Source: Demequina sp. NBRC 110052 (GTDB lineage: Bacteria > Actinomycetota > Actinomycetes > Actinomycetales > Demequinaceae). Taken from it: a DNA stretch of 64,000 nucleotides. The position numbers and the translations under genes are program-made. Shown in pieces: positions 18,350-27,402 of the stretch. Location of the stretch: assembly GCF_002090075.1 (NCBI RefSeq), contig NZ_BBRI01000002.1, positions 124,001-188,000 on the forward strand. Reading direction: 5' to 3'. Each line of letters starts with the position of its first letter. Position 1 is the stretch's first letter. The notes under the pieces are model-generated. The model ran no database searches. It was not told the DNA's origin and saw nothing but the letters and a program-made list of their open reading frames with translations.

Positions 18350-18420
18350 GGGGAGAGCCTAGCCGCGAGTGCGACGTCGGTCCCTACGGTGCGCCCTCGC
18401 CGCTCTGAGAGGATGAGGCC

Positions 18421-18651
18421 ATGCCCGAACCGAGCGAGATGCAGCGCCGAGTCCGCCTGCCTGCACCGGGCGCGCGCGTCGTGGTGCGCTACCTGATCCC
18501 TTCGGGACAGGCGACGGACGCCCTCGGCGAGTTACTCAGCGCGGACGCCCAGACCGTGGTCGTAGACGGCGTGCGTGGCATCGAACGGATTGCCGTGAGC
18601 ACGATCGTCGCCGCGAAGGAAGTGCCTCCGCGCGTTCCGCGCCGTGCGTGA
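18421..18651 (+). CDS. Small SH3-like protein related to the Rv0428c N-terminal domain
   Basis: This 76-residue protein (MPEPSEMQRRV...) has a GARVVVRYLIPSGQATDALGELL core and ends in IAVSTIVAAKEVPPR. That pattern resembles the small barrel found before the acetyltransferase domain of mycobacterial Rv0428c, here on its own. The family link is from memory of the pattern and is moderate. It has no enzymatic motif. Reading frame and codon bias suit a real gene. Confidence 0.65.
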   Translation: MPEPSEMQRRVRLPAPGARVVVRYLIPSGQATDALGELLSADAQTVVVDGVRGIERIAVSTIVAAKEVPPRVPRRA

Positions 18652-18660
18652 GGCCTGGCG

Positions 18661-19614
18661 TCACACTGCGGTGAGGATGGACTCGCGTCGTGCGTGCAGC
18701 GTGGCGATGCGATCCGACGCGTCGTTCGCCTGGGTCGTGAGTTCACCGGCGAGGTCATCGAGCAGCTGACTGAGGTCCTTGGCCTTCGCCTGGGCTTGAG
18801 AGATGCGGTCCCTCACCATCCAGTCGCTCAGGATGTTGTCGAAGAGCACGTCGAAGACCGCCAGCATGTCGGATATCTCGACGCCTTCGAGAGCCGCGAT
18901 CCCGACGTCGGTGAGCTCGACGGAAAGCCTCTCGAGCGCCCGGTTCACCCGCACGAACGCGTCGGTCGCCTCATCGATCCTCGAGTGCTTGACCATGTCG
19001 GCCACAAGGCCACCGCCGAAGAATGTGTCGTACGTCGACCAGCCGCCAGCGCTATCCAACTTCGACAGTGCCTCGTCCAGCGCCGATCGCGCAGCGCGCA
19101 GCGCCTCGACCGCTTCCGCAATCTCACGACGACGCGCCTCGGCCACGCCGAGTTCGACGGCCAGCTGGGACAGCGCCGCTGCGGCGGCGCCCGCGGACGC
19201 GTGCACGGCGGCCTCGTGGGCCGACAGCGCATCCCTGTAGGCATCGTCCGATCCCCGAAGGGCGTCGTGCTCACGTCGCACGCGCGCGTCCTCGGCGAGC
19301 GCGCTCTTGAGCCGGGCCTGCGCGGCGGTGACGGCAAGCAGAGCGGCGTCCGCCTCGGCACGCTCGAGGGCCAGGCGCTCTGTCGCATCGCCGCGGAGGG
19401 TCGCCCAGACTTTCGTGAGCGACGTCTGCTCAAGCCTGCGGACGTCGGCCTGCTCCGCGTCCAGTGCGCTCTCGAGCGGCTTGAGCTCCTGCCGCCGTGT
19501 CTCCACCAGCGCGCGCGTGGTCTTGAGCTGCACAGCCAACTGTCTCTGGCGCTCTCGACTCGCCGCGGCGGCACGAACGGATTCGGCGGTCGCTGCGAGG
19601 TCGGGTTCAGTCAC
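18661..19614 (-). CDS. Coiled-coil protein of unknown function
   Basis: I do not recognise this protein of about 317 residues. Residues 10-130 are a long Ala/Arg/Glu-rich heptad-like helix (VKLKTTRALVETRRQELK type), with a second coiled coil at about 150-195. A less repetitive block follows (GGWSTYDTFFGGGLVADMVKH) that may be a small folded domain, and then another helix. There is no signal or membrane segment. GTG at 19614 is preferred over GTG at 19632. It may be a structural or scaffold protein; nothing in the neighbourhood gives a role. Confidence 0.7.
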   Translation of the reverse strand: MTEPDLAATAESVRAAAASRERQRQLAVQLKTTRALVETRRQELKPLESALDAEQADVRRLEQTSLTKVWATLRGDATERLALERAEADAALLAVTAAQARLKSALAEDARVRREHDALRGSDDAYRDALSAHEAAVHASAGAAAAALSQLAVELGVAEARRREIAEAVEALRAARSALDEALSKLDSAGGWSTYDTFFGGGLVADMVKHSRIDEATDAFVRVNRALERLSVELTDVGIAALEGVEISDMLAVFDVLFDNILSDWMVRDRISQAQAKAKDLSQLLDDLAGELTTQANDASDRIATLHARRESILTAV

Positions 19615-19688
19615 TCGCTCACTGTGCCACACGCCTCCCCGCAGGCGACGCGGCTTCGCTCGTGTGTCAGCGCCGGAGGGGGAGCCTC

Positions 19689-19981
19689 ATGACTGAGAAC
19701 GGGTCCACGCGCGCCCGGGCCCGGCACGAAGTGGCGGGAGCCAGCGTCGGGCTTGTGCTGGTCGCGCTGTCGTTGACGCCATCGTTGCTGCCCCGCGCGT
19801 CGTGGGGACAGGGCCCCGTGTGGGGACTCGCGTTCGCGAGGGGTACGGCGTCGGCGTGCTGACGTGGCTCGCGGAAGGGCTTCACCACGTCGCAGGCGAC
19901 GCGGACCTCTGTGACGACACGTTCGCCCGCATCCGCTCCGTGATCAAGGAGCACGACACGTTCTCGCCGGTCACGAACTGA
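19689..19981 (+). pseudogene. Decayed N-terminus of an Abhydrolase_9-type membrane hydrolase
   Basis: The first frame from the ATG at 19689 reads a tail and then LSLTPSLLPRASWGQGPVWGL, the opening transmembrane signature of the Abhydrolase_9 family (usually over 500 residues). It stops at 19862. The matching continuation GYGVGVLTWLAEGL is found in the next frame from 19841, so one frameshift separates them. That frame runs 46 codons to a stop at 19981, and no hydrolase domain follows. The gene is therefore frameshifted and lacks its catalytic part. Confidence 0.7.
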
Positions 19982-20003
19982 CGCGCGAGGCAGCGTCCGG
20001 TTG

Positions 20004-21563
20004 TCATGGCCGCGCAGTTCCCTCCGCCTCCGCCACGATGCGGTTGACCATGCCGCTGAAGATGAGGCCGTGGAAGGGGAGCATCGACAGCCAGTAGAGG
20101 CGCCCGGTGAGGCCGCGGGGAAAGAACACTGCGCGCTGCCAGTACTCGCTGCCTTCGTCGGTGGTCCGCACCCCCAGCTCGAGCCACGCGCTGCCGGGGA
20201 CACGCATCTCCGCGCGCAGCCTCAGGAGCCGGCCTGGCTCGAGGTGCTCTACGCGCCACACGTCGATCGCGTCTCCCTCAGCCAGGCGAGCCATCGATCG
20301 GCGGCCCCGTCTCAGGCCGACGCCGCCGGTGAGGCGATCGAGAGCCCCTCGGGTGGCCCAGAGCACCGACGCGGAGTACCAGCCGGTCGCGCCGCCGATC
20401 TGCTCGATGACCTCCCAGACGGCGTGCGGTGCCGCGGAGGTGGACCTGCGTCGGGCGTCCTGAAACACGGTGCGCCCTGCCCACTCGGGGTCGCTAGGCA
20501 TGGGATCGCTGGGGGCGTGCGGCACGCGAGCATCGACCCAGCTCGTCTCGATGTCGTCGATCTCCTCCCGGGCAAGCGCGAGCCGAAGCGCGTCGTCGTA
20601 GCCAGTGAGCCCGTCGGGCGGTTCGGAGATGAGGTCCGCGATGGAATCGTCGCGCTTGACGCATGAGTGCAGCAGGGACTCGACGAGGGGACGTGCAATC
20701 TGGCGCGGCACTGGCGTGACGAGTCCGACCCAGTGCGAGGCGAGGCTCGGAGTCAGGACTGGCAGCGCCGTGATCCCACGCTTGGGGAGCCCGGCGACCG
20801 CCGCGTAGCCGTTCATCATCTCCGAATAGCGCATCACATCGGGCCCGCCGATGTCGTACGTGCCGTTCACGTCTGCCTCGAGCCGAGCGGCCGCCAGCAG
20901 ATAGTGCATGACGTCCCTGACTGCGATCGGCTGGATGCGGTTGCGGACCCACCGTGGCGCGGGCATGTACGGCAGCACCTCAGTCAGATGCCTGATCATC
21001 TCGAAGGACGCTGAGCCTGAGCCGATGACGACGCCGGCCTGCAGCACCAGCGTCGGAGTGGCGGAGGCGAGCAGGATGTCCCCGACCTCTTGCCGGGATG
21101 CGAGGTGAGGTGAGAGCTCGACTCCGTCCGGGTGGAGCCCGCTGAGGTAGACGATGCGTGCGACGCGCTGGGCCGCGGCTGCCGTCGCCACGTTGAGCGC
21201 GATCGCACGATCGAGCCTGCCGTAGTCGCGGCCGCTGTGCATGGAATGAATCAGGTAGTAGACCAGGTCTACGTCGTGCATCGCCGACGCGACGGAATCC
21301 CGATCTGTCGCGTCGCCCACCACGATCTCGACGTCGCGAGCCCACGGCAGCGCGTCGATGCGCTCGCGCGAGCGGACCAGTGCGCGCACCCTGTAGCCGC
21401 CGGCGAGGAGACGGGGCACCAGGCGCCCGCCGAGGTAGCCCGTAGCTCCCAGCACCAGCACCAGCGGCGCGGCACCATCATCGCGCGGCCGCGCGCGAAG
21501 GTACGGCTCCGAGCCAACGGGGCTGCTCAGATCTGCGGCGTCGTCCGGCGCGGGTGTGGCCAT
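20004..21563 (-). CDS. NAD(P)-binding SDR/NmrA-like protein with C-terminal DUF2867
   Basis: This 519-residue protein has an atypical short-chain-dehydrogenase domain (LGATGYLGGRLVPRLL near residue 39, then VVGDATDRDSV and VYYLIHSM). A C-terminal domain of about 150 residues matches DUF2867 (WARGALDRLTGGVGLRRGRR then VFFPRGLTGRLYWLSMLPFH). This fusion is common in actinobacteria. The Rossmann domain probably binds NADP; the reaction is unknown. It converges on the decayed hydrolase gene. Confidence 0.82.
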   Translation of the reverse strand: MATPAPDDAADLSSPVGSEPYLRARPRDDGAAPLVLVLGATGYLGGRLVPRLLAGGYRVRALVRSRERIDALPWARDVEIVVGDATDRDSVASAMHDVDLVYYLIHSMHSGRDYGRLDRAIALNVATAAAAQRVARIVYLSGLHPDGVELSPHLASRQEVGDILLASATPTLVLQAGVVIGSGSASFEMIRHLTEVLPYMPAPRWVRNRIQPIAVRDVMHYLLAAARLEADVNGTYDIGGPDVMRYSEMMNGYAAVAGLPKRGITALPVLTPSLASHWVGLVTPVPRQIARPLVESLLHSCVKRDDSIADLISEPPDGLTGYDDALRLALAREEIDDIETSWVDARVPHAPSDPMPSDPEWAGRTVFQDARRRSTSAAPHAVWEVIEQIGGATGWYSASVLWATRGALDRLTGGVGLRRGRRSMARLAEGDAIDVWRVEHLEPGRLLRLRAEMRVPGSAWLELGVRTTDEGSEYWQRAVFFPRGLTGRLYWLSMLPFHGLIFSGMVNRIVAEAEGTARP

Positions 21564-21710
21564 GGGAACCGCCTCTCGTCACGTGCAGGCCGCAGCGCCT
21601 GCCTGTGAGGGAAACCGACCCAGCCGGATCCGCTATTCCCGCGGACGCGTGCGGCACACTGGAGCTCGGCGTGACGCTGTCGCGCGCTCACGGTCTCGAG
21701 GAGAGCACGG

Positions 21711-22181
21711 ATGTCTGAAGCATGGCTGCCGGACCGCTTCGTCCATCCGGCGCGCGCGCAGATCACCGAGGCGATCCACGCGCGCCCGATCCGAGGCGAT
21801 GACGTGGCGATCGATATGCCTGCCGTCATGGGCAACAGGGACATGCTGTGGCGGATGTACGGCGAAGCGTGGGGCTGGCCTCCCGCCTCGATGACTGCCG
21901 AGCAGGACCGCGAGGACCTCGAGCGGCACGCGCGGGAGATCGAGGCGCACGAGTCCTTCAACTATGCAGTCCTCACGCGGGACGAGGACCGCCTGCTCGG
22001 CTGCATCTATCTCGATCCGCTTCCGCCGGACGCGGCCGGTCCCGTCGCTGAGGTCTCGTGGTGGCTCGTCGCCGACGCCGACGCTGGCCTTCGGGAAGCT
22101 CTCGACGCCGTCGTCCCGGCGTGGCTCGCGCGCGACTGGCCGTTCGTGCGCGTCGAGACGCCGTTCCAGCCGGGCGGCTAG
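21711..22181 (+). CDS. GNAT-like N-acetyltransferase-fold protein
   Basis: This 156-residue protein has GNAT-like features: a substrate arm (RDMLWRMYGEAWGWPP), then NYAVLTRDEDRLLGCIYLDP as strands 2-4 and a VSWWLV block. The acetyl-CoA loop Q/RxxGxG/A is not clear, so binding may be weak or altered. It ends overlapping the converging next gene by four bases. Family call moderate; substrate unknown. Confidence 0.6.
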   Translation: MSEAWLPDRFVHPARAQITEAIHARPIRGDDVAIDMPAVMGNRDMLWRMYGEAWGWPPASMTAEQDREDLERHAREIEAHESFNYAVLTRDEDRLLGCIYLDPLPPDAAGPVAEVSWWLVADADAGLREALDAVVPAWLARDWPFVRVETPFQPGG

Positions 22182-22672
22182 CCTCCGAGGATCTGCCCGA
22201 TCGCCGCGAGCACGATCGCGTAGATCGCCACGACGCCCAGCACCGCGACCGCGCCCAGTGCCGCCGCGCCCGCGCCGAGGCCGCCGTTGGTCGCGAAACC
22301 GCGCCGGCCGGAGAGATAGCCGGCGATGCCCAGTGAGAACCCCGCGATGCCAAGGCCGACGATCAGCAGGAGGGGCACCGAGACACCGAGGAACCACGCC
22401 GCCACTCCCACCGCCGCGACGGCGGAGAGCACCATGGCGAGCGTGTTGCGGCCGTTGTGTGCGGTCGAGGTGCCAGCGCCGGGTCCGATGGAGCCGGGCG
22501 CCGACTGCGGCACGCCAGCCCATCCGGGACCCGATGCCCCAGCGCGGGGCGCGGGGGCCAGGGGTTCGGGAGTGCCCCAGCGGTCTTCGATCGGCTCGGC
22601 GGGGTCTTCCGGCATCCCCGCGGAGTCGTCGGGGTAGAACGTGCCATCATCGGCAGGCGGTGGGATGGTCAT
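22178..22672 (-). CDS. Small membrane protein with proline/glycine-rich N-terminus
   Basis: The first ~85 residues are Pro/Gly/Glu-rich and probably disordered and cytoplasmic. Three hydrophobic segments follow (TLAMVLSAVAAVGVAAWFLG, LLLIVGLGIAGFSLGIAGYL, LGAVAVLGVVAIYAIVLAAI), the DUF4190-like layout seen in many actinobacterial envelope proteins. The ATG at 22672 is chosen from three in-frame ATGs because GGGAG lies 5 bases before it. No function can be assigned. Confidence 0.65.
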   Translation of the reverse strand: MTIPPPADDGTFYPDDSAGMPEDPAEPIEDRWGTPEPLAPAPRAGASGPGWAGVPQSAPGSIGPGAGTSTAHNGRNTLAMVLSAVAAVGVAAWFLGVSVPLLLIVGLGIAGFSLGIAGYLSGRRGFATNGGLGAGAAALGAVAVLGVVAIYAIVLAAIGQILGG

Positions 22673-22767
22673 CGGGACTCCCAGCATCGGCGTTCGTCCC
22701 ACCGTAGCGGCCCGCCCGCGCTCCGGGCCAGGGCCTCCCGCACACCACTCGCACTTATGCTCGGTCC

Positions 22768-23112
22768 ATGCACAAGATCTTCGCCATGGCCGTCGCCGAC
22801 GTGTACCCGCACTACGTCGCGAAGCTGGAGCGCAAGGGGCAACCGGTCGAGGACCTCGACGCCATGATCACCTGGCTCACCGGCTTCGACGCCGATCAGA
22901 TCAAGGGCTACCTGGACGCGCGCACGTCTTTCCAGGACTTCTTCGCGCAGGCGAGCCTCAACCCCCGCGTCGACCAGATCAAGGGAGTGATCTGCGGTGT
23001 GCGGGTCGAGGAGATCGAGGATCCGCTCATGCAACAGATCCGCTACCTCGACAAGCTCGTGGACGAGCGGGCGCGCGGCAAGGCGCTCGACAAGGTCCTG
23101 CGCGGCTCGTGA
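22768..23112 (+). CDS. DUF2200 domain protein
   Basis: This 114-residue protein matches DUF2200 along its whole length: MHKIFAMAVADVYPHYVAKLERKG, ITWLTGF and the conserved GVICGVRVEEIEDPLM / IRYLDKLVDE blocks. The family is widespread, usually a single-domain cytoplasmic protein of unknown role. No catalytic residues are established. Confidence 0.85.
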   Translation: MHKIFAMAVADVYPHYVAKLERKGQPVEDLDAMITWLTGFDADQIKGYLDARTSFQDFFAQASLNPRVDQIKGVICGVRVEEIEDPLMQQIRYLDKLVDERARGKALDKVLRGS

Positions 23113-23140
23113 AGCCCGCGGGGCGCACTACCGTGGCCCT

Positions 23141-23533
23141 ATGGGCTTCTTGAGCAAGGCTTTCCGTCGCAGGTCACGCGTCGAACCGCATGGCCTGTGG
23201 TCGGACGACCAGGAGCAGCTTGACCGCTTCGCGGCGCGCGGAGCAGACATCACCGCGCCGCGCGAGATCGAGCTGTTCGTCTCGTTCAGTTCGGATGTGC
23301 GCGCCAACGCCGCAGCCGAGGATCTGCGGGCGAAGCGCATCCGGCATGAGCTCGTGGAACCCAGCCACGACATCCCCGAATGGATGCTCTTCGTGCGCAG
23401 CTACGGGCTGCCGGTCGTGCCGGATCACCTGCGCGACCTGATCGACCTGTGCGAAGACATCGCGGAACGCCACGGGGGAGAGTACGAGGGCTGGGCGGCA
23501 CTCCTGACCGACGAGGAGAAGGCCGAGGACTGA
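23141..23533 (+). CDS. RraB-family protein (ribonuclease E inhibitor-like)
   Basis: This 130-residue protein carries the RraB fold signature: ITAPREIELFVSF in the first strand, a middle with WMLFVRSY and a C-terminal helix ending RHGGEYEGWAAL. RraB in E. coli binds RNase E and dampens RNA decay. Actinobacterial members may act on RNase E/G, but this is inference. It lies 28 bases after the DUF2200 gene, possibly one transcript. Confidence 0.75.
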   Translation: MGFLSKAFRRRSRVEPHGLWSDDQEQLDRFAARGADITAPREIELFVSFSSDVRANAAAEDLRAKRIRHELVEPSHDIPEWMLFVRSYGLPVVPDHLRDLIDLCEDIAERHGGEYEGWAALLTDEEKAED

Positions 23534-23540
23534 GGCGCTC

Positions 23541-25184
23541 TCACCTCACCTCCGGGATCATGTCGATGGCCCCGCACGGGCATTCGGCGGCGCAGATGCC
23601 GCATCCCTTGCAGTAGTCGTAGTCGATCTCGTAGCGCATGCCCGGACCGAGCTTCCTGATCGCATCGTCCGGGCACATGCCGAAGCAGTTGTCGCATTCG
23701 AAGCACGAGCCGCACGACATGCACCTGCGCGCTTCGAACACCGCATGCTCCGCGTCGAGGCCCGCGAGGACCTCCTCGAAGCCAGTGACGCGTCGCGCCG
23801 CCTCGAGCTCGGCGCGGTGCTGCTGGGGCGCGTCGGAGTAGTACCAGGAGTTGAGGCGGTCTGCCGTGGCCTCGCGCACCACCGGCTCGGCGGGCAACAC
23901 ACGTGCATTGAGGTACGCATCCACGGCTCGGGCCGCGCGAGCACCCCGACCGATCGCGTACGTGGCCGTGCGCGAGCCGGGGGAGACATCGCCCGCCGCG
24001 AACACCCCCTCGCGGCCGGTCATCATCGAGTTGTCGTCGACCTGGACCACGCCATCGGACACCGTGATGTCGTGCTGCCCCTCCAACAGGGAGAGGTCCG
24101 CGTCCTGGCCCACTGCGAGCAGGACGGCATCGGCATCGAGCTCTTCGAACTCGCCGGTGCCGTGGGGGCGGCCATCGCCGTCGAGTTCCATCTTCTCGAT
24201 CGTGATCGTGTGCGTGTCGACCCCGGAGATGGTCGAGAGCCACTGCACGCGGACCCCCTCGCCGATCGCGTCCTCGAGCTCCGTCGGGTGCGCTGGCATC
24301 TGCTCGCGCGTGCGCCGGTAAACGACCACGGCCTCCTGTGCCCCGAGTCGACGCGCGGTGCGGGCCGCGTCCATCGCAGTGTTCCCTCCGCCGTAGACCG
24401 CGACTCGCCGCCCGAGGAGCGGCGGGTGGCCTTCCGCGACGTCCCTGAGCACGTCGATCGCGTCGACGATCTTCGACGCCGCGCCCGCAGGGATGTCAAC
24501 GTGGTGCGCCACGCCCGCGCCGACCGTGAGCACGACGGAATCGAACTCCGCCTGCGCCGCGCCCAGGTCGGTGACGCGGGTGCCGCATTCGATCACCACG
24601 CCGGTGCGCTCGATGCGCGCGATCTCCGCGGCCAGCACCTCTCGGGGAAGACGGTAGGCCGGGATGCCGTACCGCATCATGCCGCCCGGCTCCGCCGCGG
24701 CCTCCCTGACGACGACGTCGTGGCCCAGCAGCCGCAGATGGTAGGCGGTCGACAGGCCCGCGGGTCCCGAGCCGACCACCAGGACGCGGCGCCCCGTCGG
24801 AGCCCCGGGTTTGGGCAGGTCCCAACCCCGCTCGAGCGCGGTGTCGCCGAGGAAGCGCTCGACCGCGTTGATGCCGACCTCCTCGTCGACCTTGGCGCGA
24901 TTGCACGCGTGCTGGCATGGGTGGTAGCAGATGCGGCCCATGACGGCGGGGAGGGGATTCGCGGCGACGATGCGTCGCCAGGCGGTCTCGAAGCCCGCCT
25001 CGCCCTCCTGCGTGGAGCCGAGCCAGCCGCGGATGTCCTCTCCCGAGGGGCACGCGAGCGCGCACGGGGGCGCGAGGTCCACATAGACAGGCCGCTCGGT
25101 GCGCCACGTGCCCGTGTGATACGCGAGCGAGGTCGCGGGGCCGGTCGAGAGGCCATGGGTCGCGGGTGCGTCGTGCGCGGTCAT
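23541..25184 (-). CDS. GltD-like NAD(P) flavoprotein fused to a 2x[4Fe-4S] ferredoxin domain (2-oxoacid oxidoreductase electron-transfer subunit)
   Basis: The 547-residue protein has three parts. The N-terminal cysteine cluster region (CALACPSGEDIRGW, CYHPCQHACNR) is typical of glutamate-synthase small subunits. The middle has an FAD fold (VVGSGPAGLSTAYHL near 135) and an NAD(P) fold (VYGGGNTAMDAA near 270). The C-terminus has CMSCGSCFECDNCFGMCP and CKGCGICAAECPCGAI, two ferredoxin-type clusters as in a PorD delta subunit. It overlaps the beta gene by 4 bases. It probably links ferredoxin-level electrons from the oxidoreductase to NAD(P)+. PadH-like proteins of phenylglyoxylate:NAD oxidoreductase are the closest described analogy. 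Confidence 0.85.
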   Translation of the reverse strand: MTAHDAPATHGLSTGPATSLAYHTGTWRTERPVYVDLAPPCALACPSGEDIRGWLGSTQEGEAGFETAWRRIVAANPLPAVMGRICYHPCQHACNRAKVDEEVGINAVERFLGDTALERGWDLPKPGAPTGRRVLVVGSGPAGLSTAYHLRLLGHDVVVREAAAEPGGMMRYGIPAYRLPREVLAAEIARIERTGVVIECGTRVTDLGAAQAEFDSVVLTVGAGVAHHVDIPAGAASKIVDAIDVLRDVAEGHPPLLGRRVAVYGGGNTAMDAARTARRLGAQEAVVVYRRTREQMPAHPTELEDAIGEGVRVQWLSTISGVDTHTITIEKMELDGDGRPHGTGEFEELDADAVLLAVGQDADLSLLEGQHDITVSDGVVQVDDNSMMTGREGVFAAGDVSPGSRTATYAIGRGARAARAVDAYLNARVLPAEPVVREATADRLNSWYYSDAPQQHRAELEAARRVTGFEEVLAGLDAEHAVFEARRCMSCGSCFECDNCFGMCPDDAIRKLGPGMRYEIDYDYCKGCGICAAECPCGAIDMIPEVR

Positions 25185-26176
25185 GGTGTGCCTCCCAGCA
25201 GGTCGTAGCGTCGGATGTTCGCCTGCGCCAGCTGCCGCCAACGGTCGAGCGCGTCTTCACCACCGGGCTTGAACAGGTGTGCGAAGCGCTGCTGGGGCCT
25301 CAGGTAGTCCTCGACCGGCGCGAGCTCCCGGATCCGCTGCACCTCGGTGAGTTCGCCCGCGCGCGCCTCGATGACCGCGAAGATGCCGGACTGGACGGCG
25401 GCGCGGGAGAGAGCGATCGACTCGGCCGACGACGCGCCCCAGCCCAGAGGACAGGGCACGAGCACGTGCAGGTAGCGCGCGCCGTGGATGGACATCGCCG
25501 TGCGTACCTTGGACTCGAGATCTCTGAGGTCGGCGACGGTCGCAGTGGCGACGTAGGGGATCTCGTGGGCCATCGCGATCTTGGGCATCGACTTGCCCTG
25601 CCCCACGGGCGCGCCGGGCTGGTGGCCGACGGCGGGGGTCGTCGCGGTCCGGGCCGACGCCGGGGTCGCCGACGAGCGCTGCACTCCGGTGTTCATGTAC
25701 CCCTGGTTGTCGTAGCAGACGTACAGGACGTCGTCGTTGCGCTCGAACATGCCAGAGACCGCAGCGAGGCCGATATCGACCGTGCCGCCGTCACCGCCTT
25801 GCGCGAGCACCCTGACGTCGTCCTTGCCCTGCGCATGAAGTGACGACGCGATGCCGGTGGCCACCGCGGCGGCGTTCGCGAACACCGAGTGAATCCAGGG
25901 AGGCTTCCACGCGCTCTCGGGGTACAGGGTCGAGAACACCTCGAGGCACCCGGTGGCATTGGCGACGATCAGCTTCCCGTCCGCGGCGTCGACCGCGGTA
26001 TCCATCACCCAGCGCGCGGCGAGTGCCTCCGCGCAGCCCTGGCACGCGCGGTGGCCCCTGGTCAGTGAGGAAGGGCGGTCGGCGTGGGACTGTACGGAGC
26101 GGTCGTCCTCGCGCAGGAGTCGACCGCCGACCGCGAGGGTGCCCGTCTGGAGGAACGGAATGTGGACGGTGCTCAT
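25181..26176 (-). CDS. 2-oxoacid:ferredoxin oxidoreductase, beta (TPP) subunit
   Basis: The beta subunit of a pyruvate:ferredoxin-type oxidoreductase holds thiamine diphosphate and one [4Fe-4S] cluster. It has 331 residues. The TPP motif is GDGGTVDIG with NQGYMNTG downstream. Cluster ligands look like HRACQGCAEALAARW (two Cys), NATGC and VPCPLGWG, the PorB pattern. The ATG at 26176 overlaps the alpha stop by four bases. Substrate (pyruvate, phenylglyoxylate or another 2-oxoacid) is not certain from sequence. Confidence 0.9.
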   Translation of the reverse strand: MSTVHIPFLQTGTLAVGGRLLREDDRSVQSHADRPSSLTRGHRACQGCAEALAARWVMDTAVDAADGKLIVANATGCLEVFSTLYPESAWKPPWIHSVFANAAAVATGIASSLHAQGKDDVRVLAQGGDGGTVDIGLAAVSGMFERNDDVLYVCYDNQGYMNTGVQRSSATPASARTATTPAVGHQPGAPVGQGKSMPKIAMAHEIPYVATATVADLRDLESKVRTAMSIHGARYLHVLVPCPLGWGASSAESIALSRAAVQSGIFAVIEARAGELTEVQRIRELAPVEDYLRPQQRFAHLFKPGGEDALDRWRQLAQANIRRYDLLGGTP

Positions 26177-27402
26177 CGGGCCACCTCCGTCGCACCCACG
26201 GGAGGCACCGGAACGCCCCCGGTCTTGAGGTCGAGGAACTCGAGGCGACCGAGCTGCCCCGCACGTTCGCGCGCGACGACATCGCGCAGCGAAGCCTCGA
26301 GGATCGGACGGCCTCCGAGCCCGGCCACCACCGAGTGGATGCGCGAGCGCGTGCCGGCGAGCGCCCTGCCGACGTTGCCTGTGAGGACGCCTCCCGCGCC
26401 CAGTTCGAGCGCGCGGTCGATGACGATCACGTCCCGGCACTCGCCAAGCGCCTCGCGCAGCGCGAGCTCGGGGAACGGCCGGAACGAGGAGATGCCTAAC
26501 AGCCGCACGGAGACCCCCGCGGCACGGAGCGGCACGAGAGCCGCCTGAAGAGTGCCGAGCACGGAACCCATGGCGATCACCGTGACGTCAGTCGCGTCGC
26601 CAGGTGGCGCCAGGTTGTTGCGGTCGAGAGAGTCCGGGTCGTATCGGGCGACGAGACCGCCCGTCTGACGTCCGAAGCTCTCGCGAAAGGCGGTCGACCA
26701 GCGGTCGATGACCTCGGCTGCATCGAGGAAGCGCAAGTGCTGGAGGTACTTGGTCTCGGTGAAGGACTCGGGCCCCGCCATGGTCCCGATCGTCGTCGGG
26801 TTCTCGACATCGAGTACCTGCTGGGCCCGGAAGGGCGGGAGGAAACCGTCGATCTGCTCCGCGGTGGCCAGGTCGACGACGTCCGACGCATGAGTGAGCA
26901 CGAACCCGTCCATGCACACCATCGCGGGGATCCCGAGCTCTTCCGCGACTGCGAACGCGATGATGTGCAGGTCAGCCGCCTCCTGGTTGTCGGCGGCGTA
27001 GAGCTGGAGCCAGCCGGCGTCGCGCATGGCGAGCGCGTCGGACTGGTCGTTCCAGATGTTGATCGGCGCGCCGATGGCGCGGTTGGCGACGGTCATCACG
27101 ATGGGCAACCCCATGCCCGATGCGTTGAACACGGCCTCTGCCATGTACAGCAGGCCCTGGGAGGCAGTCGCGGTATAGGCGCGCGATCCTGCGGCGGAGG
27201 CGCCGATCGACACGGACATCGCGGAGAACTCGGATTCGACGTTGACGTACTCGCAGTCGGTGAGCTCGCCCGTGCGCGCCATGACCGACAGCGCCTCCAC
27301 AATGTGGGTCTGCGGGGAGATGGGGTAGGCGCAGATCACGCCGGGACGGCACCGGGCGACGGTGCGAGCGACCGCCTGCGAGCCTTCGAGCACCTCACGC
27401 AT
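26173..27402 (-). CDS. 2-oxoacid:ferredoxin oxidoreductase, alpha subunit
   Basis: This 409-residue subunit starts MREVLEGSQAVARTV, followed by AYPISPQTHIVEALS, the PorA pyrimidine-binding domain I signature. The ESEFSAMSVSIGASAAG block contains the Glu that activates thiamine. The C-terminal transketolase-like domain (VTVIAMGSVLGT, VRLLGISSFRPFP) is complete. It overlaps the gamma gene by 8 bases. The complex decarboxylates a 2-oxoacid to its acyl-CoA, passing electrons out through clusters, and such enzymes are oxygen-sensitive. Confidence 0.9.
   Translation of the reverse strand: MREVLEGSQAVARTVARCRPGVICAYPISPQTHIVEALSVMARTGELTDCEYVNVESEFSAMSVSIGASAAGSRAYTATASQGLLYMAEAVFNASGMGLPIVMTVANRAIGAPINIWNDQSDALAMRDAGWLQLYAADNQEAADLHIIAFAVAEELGIPAMVCMDGFVLTHASDVVDLATAEQIDGFLPPFRAQQVLDVENPTTIGTMAGPESFTETKYLQHLRFLDAAEVIDRWSTAFRESFGRQTGGLVARYDPDSLDRNNLAPPGDATDVTVIAMGSVLGTLQAALVPLRAAGVSVRLLGISSFRPFPELALREALGECRDVIVIDRALELGAGGVLTGNVGRALAGTRSRIHSVVAGLGGRPILEASLRDVVARERAGQLGRLEFLDLKTGGVPVPPVGATEVAR

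Noticed and set aside
18370-18390. GCGAC-GT-CGGTCCC resembling a DosR half site upstream of the small SH3-like gene
   Set aside because: Only one half fits, and there is no TANCGT element at the right distance.
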